Assembly: GCA_016873275.1 (NCBI GenBank)
Contig: VGXO01000003.1
Span: 1 to 64,000 of the forward strand
Direction: 5' to 3'
DNA length: 64,000 nucleotides
DNA from: Phycisphaerae bacterium
Lineage (GTDB): Bacteria; Planctomycetota; Phycisphaerae; Phycisphaerales; SM1A02
The first letter of the stretch is position 1, and the number at the start of each line of letters is the position of its first letter. Of this stretch, positions 9,236 to 17,496 are shown piece by piece. The notes under the pieces are model-generated. The model did no database searches. It was not told the origin of the DNA and saw only the letters and a program-made list of their open reading frames with translations. The position numbers and the translations under genes were made by a program.

Positions 9236-11158
9236 ATGCCTTCACGATGCCTGCTCGCGGTCCTCGCGCTCGGTCTGCTCGCGGCGACCATCGGCGTCGC
9301 CTCCGCGGGACCGCCCGCGCTCCCCGATGTCCCTCCGCACCCGCGACGAGAGGTGCACGCGCTTGACCGCCTCGTCCGGGAGCTCCGCCGGGAGGCGACC
9401 CGCCGCGTGCTGCGCGGCGAGGAGGATGACGCGGAGCGGCTTGCCGGCTGGATCGTCGCCCGCGCCGGCGAGCTCGACGTCGATCCAGTCCGCCTTGCTC
9501 CGACCGCGCTGCGGCGCTTCTCCGGGGACCCGGACGTGGATCGCCTCGTGCGGGCGGCGCTCGTCGCGGTCGCGCCGACGCCGCCGGCGGTCGGCGCCGC
9601 CGAGGTGCCCGAAGTCCTTCGCGAGATGCCGCGGATCCCGCCGGATCCCGCCGCGGAGGTCGGGCTGCTGCGCGTGCTCGGCGCGACGGGTCCCGGGGCG
9701 ATCGAGTTCGCGACGCGGGGGCGACGGGACCTCGTGCATCGACTCGAGCGGCTGGAGAGCGATCGACCCGCCGATGCGGCGCGGCTTGGGGAGTGCTCGC
9801 GGGTGCGCCGATGGATCCGCGAGTCGGTTGGTCGCGCCGGAGGCGATCCCGGCGAGGTGGCGGTCGCGCTGGCGGACCTCGCGGAGGTCGCCGACCTCGC
9901 CCTCGCGGGGAGGCTCGTGCGCGACGCGAAGACGAGGCTCCTCCGCACGCTCGAGCCGCTGCGGGCCTCGCCGCCGGAGGCGCTCGAGCTGCTGCGGCGG
10001 GCGATCGAGGCGATGCCGGAGGTCGATCGGCTCGCGGTCACCACCATCGACGACCTCGCGGACGAGCGCGTGCGGGTCACGGTCGCGCGGATCTCGATCG
10101 ACGAGGAGGACCGCGTGCGATGGCGCGAGGCGATCGGGGCGGCGGGACGCCCGCCGCTCCCCCGCGGACCGCGGGGCTACGGCGCGGGCGGTCCGGTCGG
10201 AAGCAGCTCGAGCGATGCGCGGATCGCCGACGCCCTCGCCGACTGCTCCGGAGACAACCGCCCGCCGAATCGCCGGTCGACCTCCTCGAGCAGGACCTCC
10301 GCCTCGGCTGGATCGGAGAGGGCGAGCCGCTCGAGCACGTCGAGCCACGGCGCCGGCAGCGCGTGCTGCGCCGCGGCGCGGTCGAAGCGACCGGCGCGGA
10401 GCCTCGCCTCGAAGAGGATCGGCGACAGCGCCTGCTCGGTCATGATCGCGAACGGCTCGAGCAGGTCGGCTGCCTCCTCGGCGCGGGCGAGGGTCAGCAG
10501 CAGCGATGCCCGCCGCTCGAGGAGGCGGTCGCGGTCGAGGGGCGTCATCGCCTTGACGTCGTCGCTGCTCGGTCTCGCGAGGGACGCCAGCCGACGATCA
10601 AGCCCCACGCCGTTCCCCGCAAGGAGATCGTCGGCCTGCACGAGCTGGTTGGCGGGCAGACCCGCGAGGATCTTGACGAGCGCCGCGTCGAGGTCCGCCG
10701 CACCGGCGTCCTCCGCCGGACGATCAAGCCCAAGCAGCGTCGAGACCGCCTCGAGCGAGGACGGACCGGCGCTGATGGTGCCCACGACCGCGGCGAAGAC
10801 CACCGGATCACGGAGGCGCGGGCGGAGCGAGTCGAGGCGTCCGCTCCTGGTCCAGCCCTCCGCGACCGCCCGCCGAACCGCCGGATTGTCGCGGTCGAGG
10901 AGAGCCTCGAGCAGCGCTCGATCGGCGTCCTCGCCCGCGAGGGCGAGGAGCCGGACCGTCTGCGGCGTCGGGGCGACCTCGACGATCGTCCTCGCCGCAG
11001 GCACGGCGACGACGCGCCAGTCCGCCGGCGCGAGCCCGGCGATCACCAGTCGGAAGATCGCCCGCGCCGCGGCGTCGCTCGTGCCGGGAGGACCCAGCCT
11101 CCCGAGGATCACCGGCAGCGTGTCCGCGCGAGGTCGTTCCGCGAGGACCTCGAGGTAG
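9236..11158 (+). CDS. Exported helical protein whose frame has no stop before the convergent gene
   Basis: ATG 9236 starts a signal peptide (CLLAVLALGLLAATIGVASA) followed by about 290 residues of Ala/Leu/Arg/Asp/Glu-rich helical sequence with normal codon bias. Coding character ends near 10,185, where composition abruptly becomes Ser/Arg rich. From there the frame lies antisense to the convergent HEAT-repeat gene and stays open until TAG at 11156-11158. No plus-strand frame has a stop between about 10,180 and 10,443. The protein therefore either has a long non-conserved tail, or its stop was lost by mutation or a base error. No domain recognised. The first 945 bp are confidently coding; the end coordinate is not. 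Confidence 0.5.
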   Translation: MPSRCLLAVLALGLLAATIGVASAGPPALPDVPPHPRREVHALDRLVRELRREATRRVLRGEEDDAERLAGWIVARAGELDVDPVRLAPTALRRFSGDPDVDRLVRAALVAVAPTPPAVGAAEVPEVLREMPRIPPDPAAEVGLLRVLGATGPGAIEFATRGRRDLVHRLERLESDRPADAARLGECSRVRRWIRESVGRAGGDPGEVAVALADLAEVADLALAGRLVRDAKTRLLRTLEPLRASPPEALELLRRAIEAMPEVDRLAVTTIDDLADERVRVTVARISIDEEDRVRWREAIGAAGRPPLPRGPRGYGAGGPVGSSSSDARIADALADCSGDNRPPNRRSTSSSRTSASAGSERASRSSTSSHGAGSACCAAARSKRPARSLASKRIGDSACSVMIANGSSRSAASSARARVSSSDARRSRRRSRSRGVIALTSSLLGLARDASRRSSPTPFPARRSSACTSWLAGRPARILTSAASRSAAPASSAGRSSPSSVETASSEDGPALMVPTTAAKTTGSRRRGRSESRRPLLVQPSATARRTAGLSRSRRASSSARSASSPARARSRTVCGVGATSTIVLAAGTATTRQSAGASPAITSRKIARAAASLVPGGPSLPRITGSVSARGRSARTSR

Positions 11159-12285
11159 ATGCTCCCGAGCTCCGGATCGAACTCGTCCTTCAGGCGCCGC
11201 GCGACCTCCTCCGCGATCGGCTCCCAGCCAAGGGTGCCGAGCAGCCTCGCCGCCTTGCCGCGGATCACGAGGGATGGATCGTCGAGCAACGTGGCGAGGC
11301 GGGCGATCGTCTCCTCGCCGATGCGATCGCCGTTGCGGAAGGCGCGATCGACCTGCTCGACCGCAAGCTCGCGGAGCGACTCGAGCTCGTCGCCGAGGAG
11401 CCGCTGGACCCGCTCCTGCCGCGCCGCGGGCTCGAGCCCGACGAGGACGTCGGCGAGGAGCACCCGCAGGCGCACCGCGGTGCGGTCGGCGCGGTCCTCG
11501 ATCCCTCGCCGATCGCGGTCGAGCCGACCGATCTGCGCGGCGAGGTCGGCGACCCGCTCCTCGCAGGTCCGCTCGAGGGTGGACTCGCCGCCCTCCCGCC
11601 ACCACCGCCGCCACGCCTCGGCGTCCTCTCCGAGCGGGACCCCGCTGATCTTCTCGAGCGCCCGGAAGACGCGCGACCGCATCTCGGCGGTCTCCTCCCG
11701 CCCCTCCGCGACGAGGACGAGCAGCGACTCCACGGAGGTCCGCGTCGGCAGCCCGCCCAGCGCCTCCACCGCCATCAGCCTGGCGCGGACGTCCCGTCTC
11801 GGATCGACCGCGACCACCGCGACGAGCTCGTCGACCCCGGGGCCGAGGTCCGCGAGCAAGGCGAGGAGCCGGGGACGATCCTTCGCCGCCGAGACCGGAA
11901 GGGCATCGATGAGCGCCTCCGCGAGCTCGGGCGACTCGACGGTCGCGTCCTCGAAGATCGCCCGAAGCGCCGGTCGATCCGCGTCGGTCGACTCCTCGAA
12001 CGCCCCGACGATCGCCCCGACCGCGAGCGGCGTCGGCATGCGGAGGAGCTTCTCCGCCGCCCGACGTCGGATCTCCAGGCCGTTCGACGCGTTGGCGACG
12101 ATCGAGCGGAGCCAGTCGATCTCCTCCTCGTCGACGACCACCGCCGCCGCCCCTGCCGCGGGGGGATCCGGTCGCGCCTGGAGGAGCGGCGACCCGTGGA
12201 TCACTCCCGCCGAGAGCACCAGCCACGCCGGCACCACGATGCCGCCGAGGCGCCAGGCGCGGGCAGGGGGCGGGGTCGACGTCAT
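10177..12285 (-). CDS. HEAT-repeat-like exported or membrane-anchored protein
   Basis: A 702-aa protein. One hydrophobic segment near the N-terminus (GGIVVPAWLVLSAGVI) is a signal or anchor. Most of the rest is paired amphipathic helices of HEAT/PBS type, for example RRRAAEKLLRMPTPLAVGAI and DPSLVIRGKAARLLGTLGW. Such proteins usually act as binding scaffolds. A region near residues 225-280 containing an EERVADLAAQIGRLDRDR segment may form a coiled coil. ATG 12285 is chosen; a GTG at 12303 has AAGGAG 8 nt upstream and is a good alternative. It is divergent from the TPR gene, suggesting a shared regulatory region. Confidence 0.8.
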   Translation of the reverse strand: MTSTPPPARAWRLGGIVVPAWLVLSAGVIHGSPLLQARPDPPAAGAAAVVVDEEEIDWLRSIVANASNGLEIRRRAAEKLLRMPTPLAVGAIVGAFEESTDADRPALRAIFEDATVESPELAEALIDALPVSAAKDRPRLLALLADLGPGVDELVAVVAVDPRRDVRARLMAVEALGGLPTRTSVESLLVLVAEGREETAEMRSRVFRALEKISGVPLGEDAEAWRRWWREGGESTLERTCEERVADLAAQIGRLDRDRRGIEDRADRTAVRLRVLLADVLVGLEPAARQERVQRLLGDELESLRELAVEQVDRAFRNGDRIGEETIARLATLLDDPSLVIRGKAARLLGTLGWEPIAEEVARRLKDEFDPELGSIYLEVLAERPRADTLPVILGRLGPPGTSDAAARAIFRLVIAGLAPADWRVVAVPAARTIVEVAPTPQTVRLLALAGEDADRALLEALLDRDNPAVRRAVAEGWTRSGRLDSLRPRLRDPVVFAAVVGTISAGPSSLEAVSTLLGLDRPAEDAGAADLDAALVKILAGLPANQLVQADDLLAGNGVGLDRRLASLARPSSDDVKAMTPLDRDRLLERRASLLLTLARAEEAADLLEPFAIMTEQALSPILFEARLRAGRFDRAAAQHALPAPWLDVLERLALSDPAEAEVLLEEVDRRFGGRLSPEQSARASAIRASLELLPTGPPAP

Positions 12286-12563
12286 GCTCCGATCGATCGG
12301 CACGCACGATGCTCCTTGGACGCTCCGGAGGTCCAATCCCCCCACCACTTTCGACGGAAGATCCCCTCGACGCTTGCCGCCGAGCGGGAGACAACGTTGA
12401 ATGCTACCGAACGTCGGGTTCGAGGAGGCCGGTCGGCCTCCATCGTGACTTCGACATCGTCTCGAGGTCGCGGGTCGCGGCAGATTCGCCGCGGACGGAT
12501 CCCGAGTCGGACCTCTCGCGACCCTCGTCCAACCACCGATCGGATCGACCCGTGGACCAACCG

Positions 12564-13952
12564 ATGGACGACTGGCAGACCGCGGAGGAGCACGTCGATC
12601 GAGGGCTCGAGCTGTATCACCGGGGCAAGTGGTCCGAGGCCGAGCACGAGTTCCGCAAGGCGATCGACGTCGATCCGACCCGAGGCGACTGGCACTTCAA
12701 CCTCGGGCTTGCCCTCGAGGCCGCCGGTCGCGACGCCGAGGCGGTCGAGTGCTTCCAGCATGCCGCGAGGCTGCTGCCGGACGAGGTCGAGCCGTGGATC
12801 GCCGCGGGGTCCGCCGCGATCCGCCTCGGCCGCGCCGTCGATGCGCTCCCGTGGCTCGAGCGGGCGAGCGCGATCGATCCGAAGCTCGAGATCGCCTATG
12901 CGAGGCGGATGGAGGCGCTGACGGCGCTCGACCGCCACGAGGACGCGGAGACCGTCTACTTCCTCGCCCAGAGCGCGCTCGAGGAGTACCCGCTCTGCCT
13001 CAAGGCGATGGGCGAGGACCTGATGCGTCGGGGTCAGCTCGACCGTGCCGGGTGGTGCTTCCGTGAGGCGCTGCGCCAGGATCCCACGCTCCTCGGGGTG
13101 CGGTCGCGCCTCGCGGCGGTCCTCGCCGCGACCGGTCGCCCCAACCGCGCCCTCCAGATGTACCTGCAGGATCTCCGCGACGATCCGGGCAACATCGACA
13201 CGCTGCTCAGCTACGGTCGCCTGCTGGCGGACCTGAAGCGGTATCCCGAGGCGGGCGAGAAGTTCCGTCGGGTCCTGGAGCTCGAGCCCGCCAACGCCGA
13301 GGCGCATTGGCACCTCGGCGAGCTCGCGGACCGGGCGGGTCGGCTCGAGCAGGCCCGCGGCGAGTACGAGCTTGCCCTGCAGCTCGACCCCGAGCGACCC
13401 GACGCCCATCTCGTCCTCGCCGACGTGAGGCTCCGCGCCGGGCACCGCCCGGAGGCGCTTCGCCACCTCGCCGAGCAGTGCCAGCGCCTTCTCGAACAGG
13501 ACTCGCCCTCGCCGGTGTCCATCCGGCGGACGGCGGAGCTCCTCCTCGATGCGGGCGCACCCGGCAAGGCGGTCGAGGTCCTCGAGAAGCTCCGGCAGCT
13601 CTCGCTTCGCGACCCGGAGCTGCTCCGGCTGCTCGCCTTCGCCCGCTTCGCAGCGGGCGACGTCTCAGGCGGAGCCTCCCTCAGCCGGCGGGTGCTTCGC
13701 CTCGATCCGACCTGCGTGCGGGCGATCCACAACCTCAGCCTCGCGGCGCTGGAGGAAGGTCGGCTCCGGCTCGCGTGGGGATGGTGGCGGAAGGGCTCGC
13801 GCATCTCGCCCCACGACGATGGGCTGCGGCGGCTGCGGACGCGACTCGTCCTTGCGGGGGTCAGTCGCGCCGCGGATCGACTGCACGAGGCGTTCGCGAG
13901 ACCGTTCGGTCGTCTGAGACGGGCGATCGATCGACTTCGGCGTCAGGGCTAG
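12564..13952 (+). CDS. Tetratricopeptide-repeat protein
   Basis: A 462-aa soluble protein made of roughly ten consecutive 34-residue TPR units. Diagnostic spacing is visible in RGLELYHRGKWSEAEHEF, FNLGLALEAAGRDAEAVE, LLADLKRYPEAGEKFRRVLE and HLGELADRAGRLEQARGEYE, each with Pro near the unit end. It has no signal peptide or membrane segment, so a cytoplasmic protein-protein scaffold is likely. The C-terminus is strongly basic (RRAIDRLRRQ). GTG 12552 in the same frame is an alternative start. Partner and function unknown. Confidence 0.85.
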   Translation: MDDWQTAEEHVDRGLELYHRGKWSEAEHEFRKAIDVDPTRGDWHFNLGLALEAAGRDAEAVECFQHAARLLPDEVEPWIAAGSAAIRLGRAVDALPWLERASAIDPKLEIAYARRMEALTALDRHEDAETVYFLAQSALEEYPLCLKAMGEDLMRRGQLDRAGWCFREALRQDPTLLGVRSRLAAVLAATGRPNRALQMYLQDLRDDPGNIDTLLSYGRLLADLKRYPEAGEKFRRVLELEPANAEAHWHLGELADRAGRLEQARGEYELALQLDPERPDAHLVLADVRLRAGHRPEALRHLAEQCQRLLEQDSPSPVSIRRTAELLLDAGAPGKAVEVLEKLRQLSLRDPELLRLLAFARFAAGDVSGGASLSRRVLRLDPTCVRAIHNLSLAALEEGRLRLAWGWWRKGSRISPHDDGLRRLRTRLVLAGVSRAADRLHEAFARPFGRLRRAIDRLRRQG

Positions 13953-14150
13953 ATCCGCCTCCCCGAGGCGCAGCGCACCGACCGCAAGGTCACTCGGGTC
14001 TCCGCCGGGAGCGCGGGACGGTTCGAGGCATTCGTCGACGCCGCGACCAAGTCACGTCGTGCGTCTCGGGCTGCCCTCGACGCGGAAGGACCCCCGCGCT
14101 TCGCCCGGCGAGCCGTTCTCGATCGCCCGCGGAGTGCTGACCGTCCAGGA

Positions 14151-14381
14151 TCAGAGGGTCGCGTCGGTGTACGGCAGGAGCGCCATGAAGCGGGCCCGCT
14201 TGATCGCCGTGGCGATCTGACGCTGCTCCCACGCCGACGCTTGGAGGCGACGCCGGCTGTAGATCTTCCCGTTGGGGGTCAGGAGGCGACGCAGGTCCTC
14301 GACGTTCTTGTAGTCGACGTACTTGCGTCCGCTGACGGCGTTGCTGTGGGGGATCTGCGGCGTGGTCTGGAACTGGGTCAT
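14151..14381 (-). CDS. rpsR: 30S ribosomal protein S18
   Basis: A 76-aa protein matching bacterial S18 in length and in its core: [19 protein letters not shown], then [20 protein letters not shown], the rRNA- and S6-facing helix. It binds the platform of the small subunit with S6. The usual N-terminal Arg/Cys segment is replaced by a neutral [20 protein letters not shown]. The gene stands alone, whereas rpsF-ssb-rpsR-rplI is the common order. ATG 14381 marks the start of conservation; upstream in-frame sequence is the repeat array. Confidence 0.96.
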   Translation of the reverse strand: MTQFQTTPQIPHSNAVSGRKYVDYKNVEDLRRLLTPNGKIYSRRRLQASAWEQRQIATAIKRARFMALLPYTDATL

Positions 14382-14905
14382 GGGGTGGTCGCCTGGACGT
14401 AAACGACTAGAAGAGGATCGCCCCTTACCCGGGGGCGACCGCGACGAGCCGCGAAGCATAGCAGGAGCCATGACCGGACCGAAGGTCTCGGGAGGTCTCG
14501 GGAAGGTCTCGGACGAAGGTCTCGGACAGGCACGGCCTCCGGGACGGTCTCGGACAGGCACGGCCTCCGCGAACGCGGAGGTCTCGGACAGGCACCGTCG
14601 TCGGGGGGAAGGTCTCGGACAGGCACGGCCTCCGGGACGGTCTCGGACAGGCACGGCCTCCGCGAACGCGGAGGTCTCGGACAGGCACCGTCGTCGGGGG
14701 GAAGGTCTCGGGGGAAGGTCTCGGACAGGCACGGCCTCCGGAGGTCTCGGACAGGCACCGTCGTCGGGGAAGGTGTCGCGGGGGCACGGTCTCGGGGGCA
14801 CGGTCTCGGACAGGCACCGTCGTCGCCGTCGTCGAGATCCACTGCCCCGCGAACCGCCAAAGGGTGGTAGAAACCTTGACGTCGAAGTCTCGACGGAGGA
14901 ACCCC
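14382..14905. other. 524-bp intergenic region, mostly repeats
   Basis: Both neighbours are transcribed away from this gap, so their promoters should lie here. Apart from the 14-mer array at 14478-14831, the unique parts are about 95 bp upstream of rpsR and 75 bp before the chagasin-like gene. Open frames across the array exist on both strands only because the 93-bp period is a multiple of three. No clear -35/-10 pair is visible. Confidence 0.6.
14478..14831. repeat. Array of nine TCTCGGACAGGCAC repeats with a 93-bp tandem duplication
   Basis: Identical 14-mers TCTCGGACAGGCAC start at 14520, 14548, 14582, 14613, 14641, 14675, 14719, 14745 and 14804. Copies 1-3 and 4-6 form a tandem duplication with a period of 93 bp. 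Two following contexts alternate, GGCCTCCG and CGTCGTCGG. The third-copy junction CTCCGCGAACGCGGAG is a perfect hairpin (7-bp stem), present twice at a 93-bp distance. Shorter GGTCTCGG units precede the array. It fills the gap between rpsR and the chagasin-like gene. The complement GTGCCTGTCCGAGA recalls REP-type repeats; no transposase of that class is in the window. Confidence 0.9.
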
Positions 14906-15421
14906 ATGCCACGAGCCGCCCCGATCCGCCGAGTCCCCCGTTCCTGCCGCCATCTGGGTCCGGCACTCCTTCGAGCCGGGGCGTTCATGGCGGCTTCCCT
15001 GCTGCTCGGCGCCTGCGCGAGCCGCGGCGCCACGAGTGACGCCTCTCCCACCTCCTCCCCGCCTCGGACGGTGACGGTCCGACCGCAGGGCGACGCCGAG
15101 AGGGCGCCCGGACCGGTCATGGTCGGAGTCGGTGGGAGCGTCACGCTCGAGCTTCCGGTCACGACCGGCACGGGCTACCTCTGGGAGCTGACGCTCGACC
15201 CGATCGGCATCCTCGAGGGTGATCTCGCCGGGACGACCGTCCGCCAGGACGGCGCGATGCCGGGAGCCGTGACCGATCAGCGCTGGCTGTTGAACGCCGT
15301 CGCCCCGGGTCGGACCACGATCAGGGCGACCTACCGGCGTCCTTGGGAACGCAACGTCGAGCCCGCCCGGCGGTTCTCGGTCGAGGTCGAGGCCAAGGTC
15401 GAGGTCAAGGTCGGGGTCTAG
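14906..15421 (+). CDS. Chagasin-family (I42) cysteine-peptidase-inhibitor-like lipoprotein
   Basis: A 171-aa protein. A lipobox-like LLLGAC follows a hydrophobic stretch near residue 40, so it is probably lipidated and periplasmic. The mature part carries chagasin-like loops: TGTGYLWEL (family NPTTGY loop), the central [21 protein letters not shown] and the C-terminal YRRPWE loop. Family members block papain-like proteases by inserting these loops. GGAGGA lies 5 nt before ATG 14906. The last residues ([11 protein letters not shown]) come from a hexanucleotide repeat. No papain-like target is seen in the window. Confidence 0.8.
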   Translation: MPRAAPIRRVPRSCRHLGPALLRAGAFMAASLLLGACASRGATSDASPTSSPPRTVTVRPQGDAERAPGPVMVGVGGSVTLELPVTTGTGYLWELTLDPIGILEGDLAGTTVRQDGAMPGAVTDQRWLLNAVAPGRTTIRATYRRPWERNVEPARRFSVEVEAKVEVKVGV

Positions 15422-15432
15422 GTCGGGGTCTA
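15379..15432 (+). repeat. Hexanucleotide tandem repeat spanning the stop codon
   Basis: Nine 6-bp units of the form GGTCRR/GGTCTA run from 15379 to 15432. They encode the alternating Val-Glu/Lys tail of the chagasin-like protein. The TAG stop at 15419-15421 arises at the junction of units 7 and 8. Gain or loss of a unit would add or remove two residues and keep the frame. Confidence 0.75.
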
Positions 15433-15628
15433 GATCAGGGGCGACTCGTTTCCTTGCTCGAAGTCCTGAGCGGCCGCTCGCCCACGGGGCGAAGCGCGAC
15501 ATGGTTGGACGGACGTCGCGGAACCAGGCCTCGGCGGCGGCGCGATCGTCGCGCCGGCGATCTAGCATGGACCGGGCGACCGGGTCTGTCGGCTCGGTGG
15601 ATGGATCCGCACGACGATCGACAGACCA

Positions 15629-16087
15629 ATGGCGAACTCCGATCCAAGGACGAGCGTGCAGGTCGTGTTCGTGGGGCGGCAGCCGCCCCCGCCGTCGATC
15701 GCGTCGCTCCTCCGCGCGGATCACGTCCGGCACGAGCGGCATCCGCTGCGGGCGCTCGCGGTGCTCGGGCAGTGCGAACTCGCGGCGAGGAGTGGCGGGA
15801 CATGGGGTGCTCCGCGCACCGAGCGGGTCGCGCTCGTCATCGGCGAAGAGCTCCCCGGGGTCGATCGTCTACGCGAGGCGGTGGAGCGGCACCTCCATGA
15901 CGTCGAGGTGTGGCTCGCCGTGGGAGGACCGCCTCGTCGGGTGACGACCGTTCCGGCGGACCAGCCCGCCCGACCCTCGGGCGCCTCCACGAGCGACGAC
16001 GCGACGCCGCGCCGGCTCGTCTCCGCGGAGGAGATCCGGATGCTGCTCGGCGACGCACGCACCCCGGACGCGGAGCCTCCGCGATGA
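15629..16087 (+). CDS. Small protein of unknown function coupled to a diguanylate cyclase
   Basis: A 152-aa protein. The first 95 residues look like a compact alpha/beta fold (VQVVFVGRQPP, RVALVIGEELPGVDRL, DVEVWLAVGG). The final 40 residues are a Pro/Ser/Thr linker ending with SAEEIRMLLGD. No family recognised. The stop overlaps the next ATG (ATGA at 16084-16087), so it is translated with the GGDEF protein and may be a partner or sensor for it. The coding call rests on codon bias and this coupling. Confidence 0.65.
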   Translation: MANSDPRTSVQVVFVGRQPPPPSIASLLRADHVRHERHPLRALAVLGQCELAARSGGTWGAPRTERVALVIGEELPGVDRLREAVERHLHDVEVWLAVGGPPRRVTTVPADQPARPSGASTSDDATPRRLVSAEEIRMLLGDARTPDAEPPR

Positions 16088-17481
16088 CCCGCTCCCGCGC
16101 GAGCCGCGGTCGCCGCGGTCGAGTGCTCCTCGTCGGAGACGCCGAGGGCGACCTCGGCGCCATCGTCCCGCGCTGGTCGATGGCGACCTCGTCGAGCGAT
16201 CCGTTCGACGCCCTCGCGCGGGTGATCGCATCCACCGCGCGGGAGCCGATCCTCGCGGCGGTCTTCGACGCGACGAGCCTCGGCGAGGACGCCGAGCTGG
16301 TGCAGGAGTGCTTCGAGCAGGTGGATCCATCGATCGACCTCGCCCTCTGGTCGCGCCCGGTCGATCCGCTTCCGACCGCGGGCGGCGGCTTCCTGCTGAT
16401 CCGCTCGGACGGCGACGCCGCCACGCTTCTCGGCGAAGTGGTGAAGACGCTCGGTCTTCCCGCCGACAACCTGCCGGTGGCGCCAGACGCGGCGCCCCGG
16501 AGCCCGACCGTGCCCGCCGCCGAGACCCGACCCGCCGCTCCAACCCCCGCGGTCCCTCCGCCCGCGGAGACGCGGTCGGTGGCGTCGATCGAGGTCCTGC
16601 AGACGACTCCGCCGCCGAGGGTGGAGGCTCGACCGGAGCCGCTCGGCGACGTCGACCTCGTCCAGGCGGTCGCGGAGGGCGGCGGGCGCCTCGCCGAGGT
16701 TGCCTTGAGCGTGATGCGCCAGCGCCTCCGTGCAAGCGACGTGGAGCTCCTGCCTCCGACGACGCTCCCGGGATCTCGGCGGAGCTCGATGATCGAGGTC
16801 GCCGCGGGCGAGGACCGCGTGGGCTGGCTCGCCAGCGCGACCGTGCCCGCCTCGGCGCTCGCGCCGTGGGCGCCGTGGCTCGCGGCGTGGATGCGCCTTG
16901 ACCGCGAGCACGCGGAGCTCCGCCGTCAGGCGATGACCGACGAGCTCACCGGCGTGGGCAACCGCCGGGCGTTCGAGCGGGTGCTGGCGGAGACCCTCGC
17001 CGCGGCGCGACCGCAGCGCCGCCCGGTCACCGTGATGGTCTTCGACATCGACAACTTCAAGACCTACAACGACCAGTTCGGTCACGAGGCGGGCGACGAG
17101 GTGCTCCGGGAGACCGTGCAGCTGCTCCGCTCGACGATCCGCAAGGGCGATCACGTCTTCCGGATCGGCGGCGACGAGTTCGTGGTGATCTTCTCCGACC
17201 CCGGAGGACCGCGCAGCGCCGGCACCTCGCCGCCGGACTCGATCGAGCAGGTGGTGCGACGCTTCCAGGGACAGGTCGAGCGCCTGCGGCTTCCGAAGAT
17301 CGGTCTCGATGCCCCCGGCACGGTGACGATCTCCGCCGGACTCGCGACCTATCCGTGGGACGGTCTCGATCCGGCGGCGCTGCTCGATCATGCCGACCAG
17401 CTCGCGCTGCAGTCGAAGCGCAGCGGCAAGAACCGGCTCACGCTCGGGCCCGGCGCCCGCGAGCACCTCGAGGGTCACTAG
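16084..17481 (+). CDS. GGDEF-domain diguanylate cyclase
   Basis: A 465-aa protein that should make cyclic di-GMP from two GTP. The C-terminal domain (about residues 280-455) has the intact signature RIGGDEFVVIF with GGDEF at 362-366. The inhibitory I-site RxxD (RKGD) lies five residues before it. DELTGVGNRRAFE and FDIDNFKTYNDQFGHEAGD are canonical. The first 130 residues resemble a receiver-like or Rossmann fold, followed by a Pro/Ala linker and a putative GAF-like region near 190-270. No membrane segment is evident. It is translationally coupled to the preceding small gene; the metallophosphoesterase follows after 15 bp. Confidence 0.93.
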   Translation: MTRSRASRGRRGRVLLVGDAEGDLGAIVPRWSMATSSSDPFDALARVIASTAREPILAAVFDATSLGEDAELVQECFEQVDPSIDLALWSRPVDPLPTAGGGFLLIRSDGDAATLLGEVVKTLGLPADNLPVAPDAAPRSPTVPAAETRPAAPTPAVPPPAETRSVASIEVLQTTPPPRVEARPEPLGDVDLVQAVAEGGGRLAEVALSVMRQRLRASDVELLPPTTLPGSRRSSMIEVAAGEDRVGWLASATVPASALAPWAPWLAAWMRLDREHAELRRQAMTDELTGVGNRRAFERVLAETLAAARPQRRPVTVMVFDIDNFKTYNDQFGHEAGDEVLRETVQLLRSTIRKGDHVFRIGGDEFVVIFSDPGGPRSAGTSPPDSIEQVVRRFQGQVERLRLPKIGLDAPGTVTISAGLATYPWDGLDPAALLDHADQLALQSKRSGKNRLTLGPGAREHLEGH

Positions 17482-17496
17482 CAAGGTTGCCGCGGG

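Noticed and set aside
10186-11158. Treating the tail of the 9236 frame as a conserved domain
   Set aside because: Composition switches to Ser/Arg exactly where the convergent HEAT-repeat gene begins; this part is most likely not functional protein.
14478-14831. CRISPR array
   Set aside because: Spacing between the 14-mers is irregular (26-59 bp), the intervening sequences are themselves repeated, and no cas genes are present.
14464-14870. Repeat-rich open frames over the 14-mer array as a repeat protein
   Set aside because: All frames on both strands are open because 93 is a multiple of three; no start site or codon bias supports translation.
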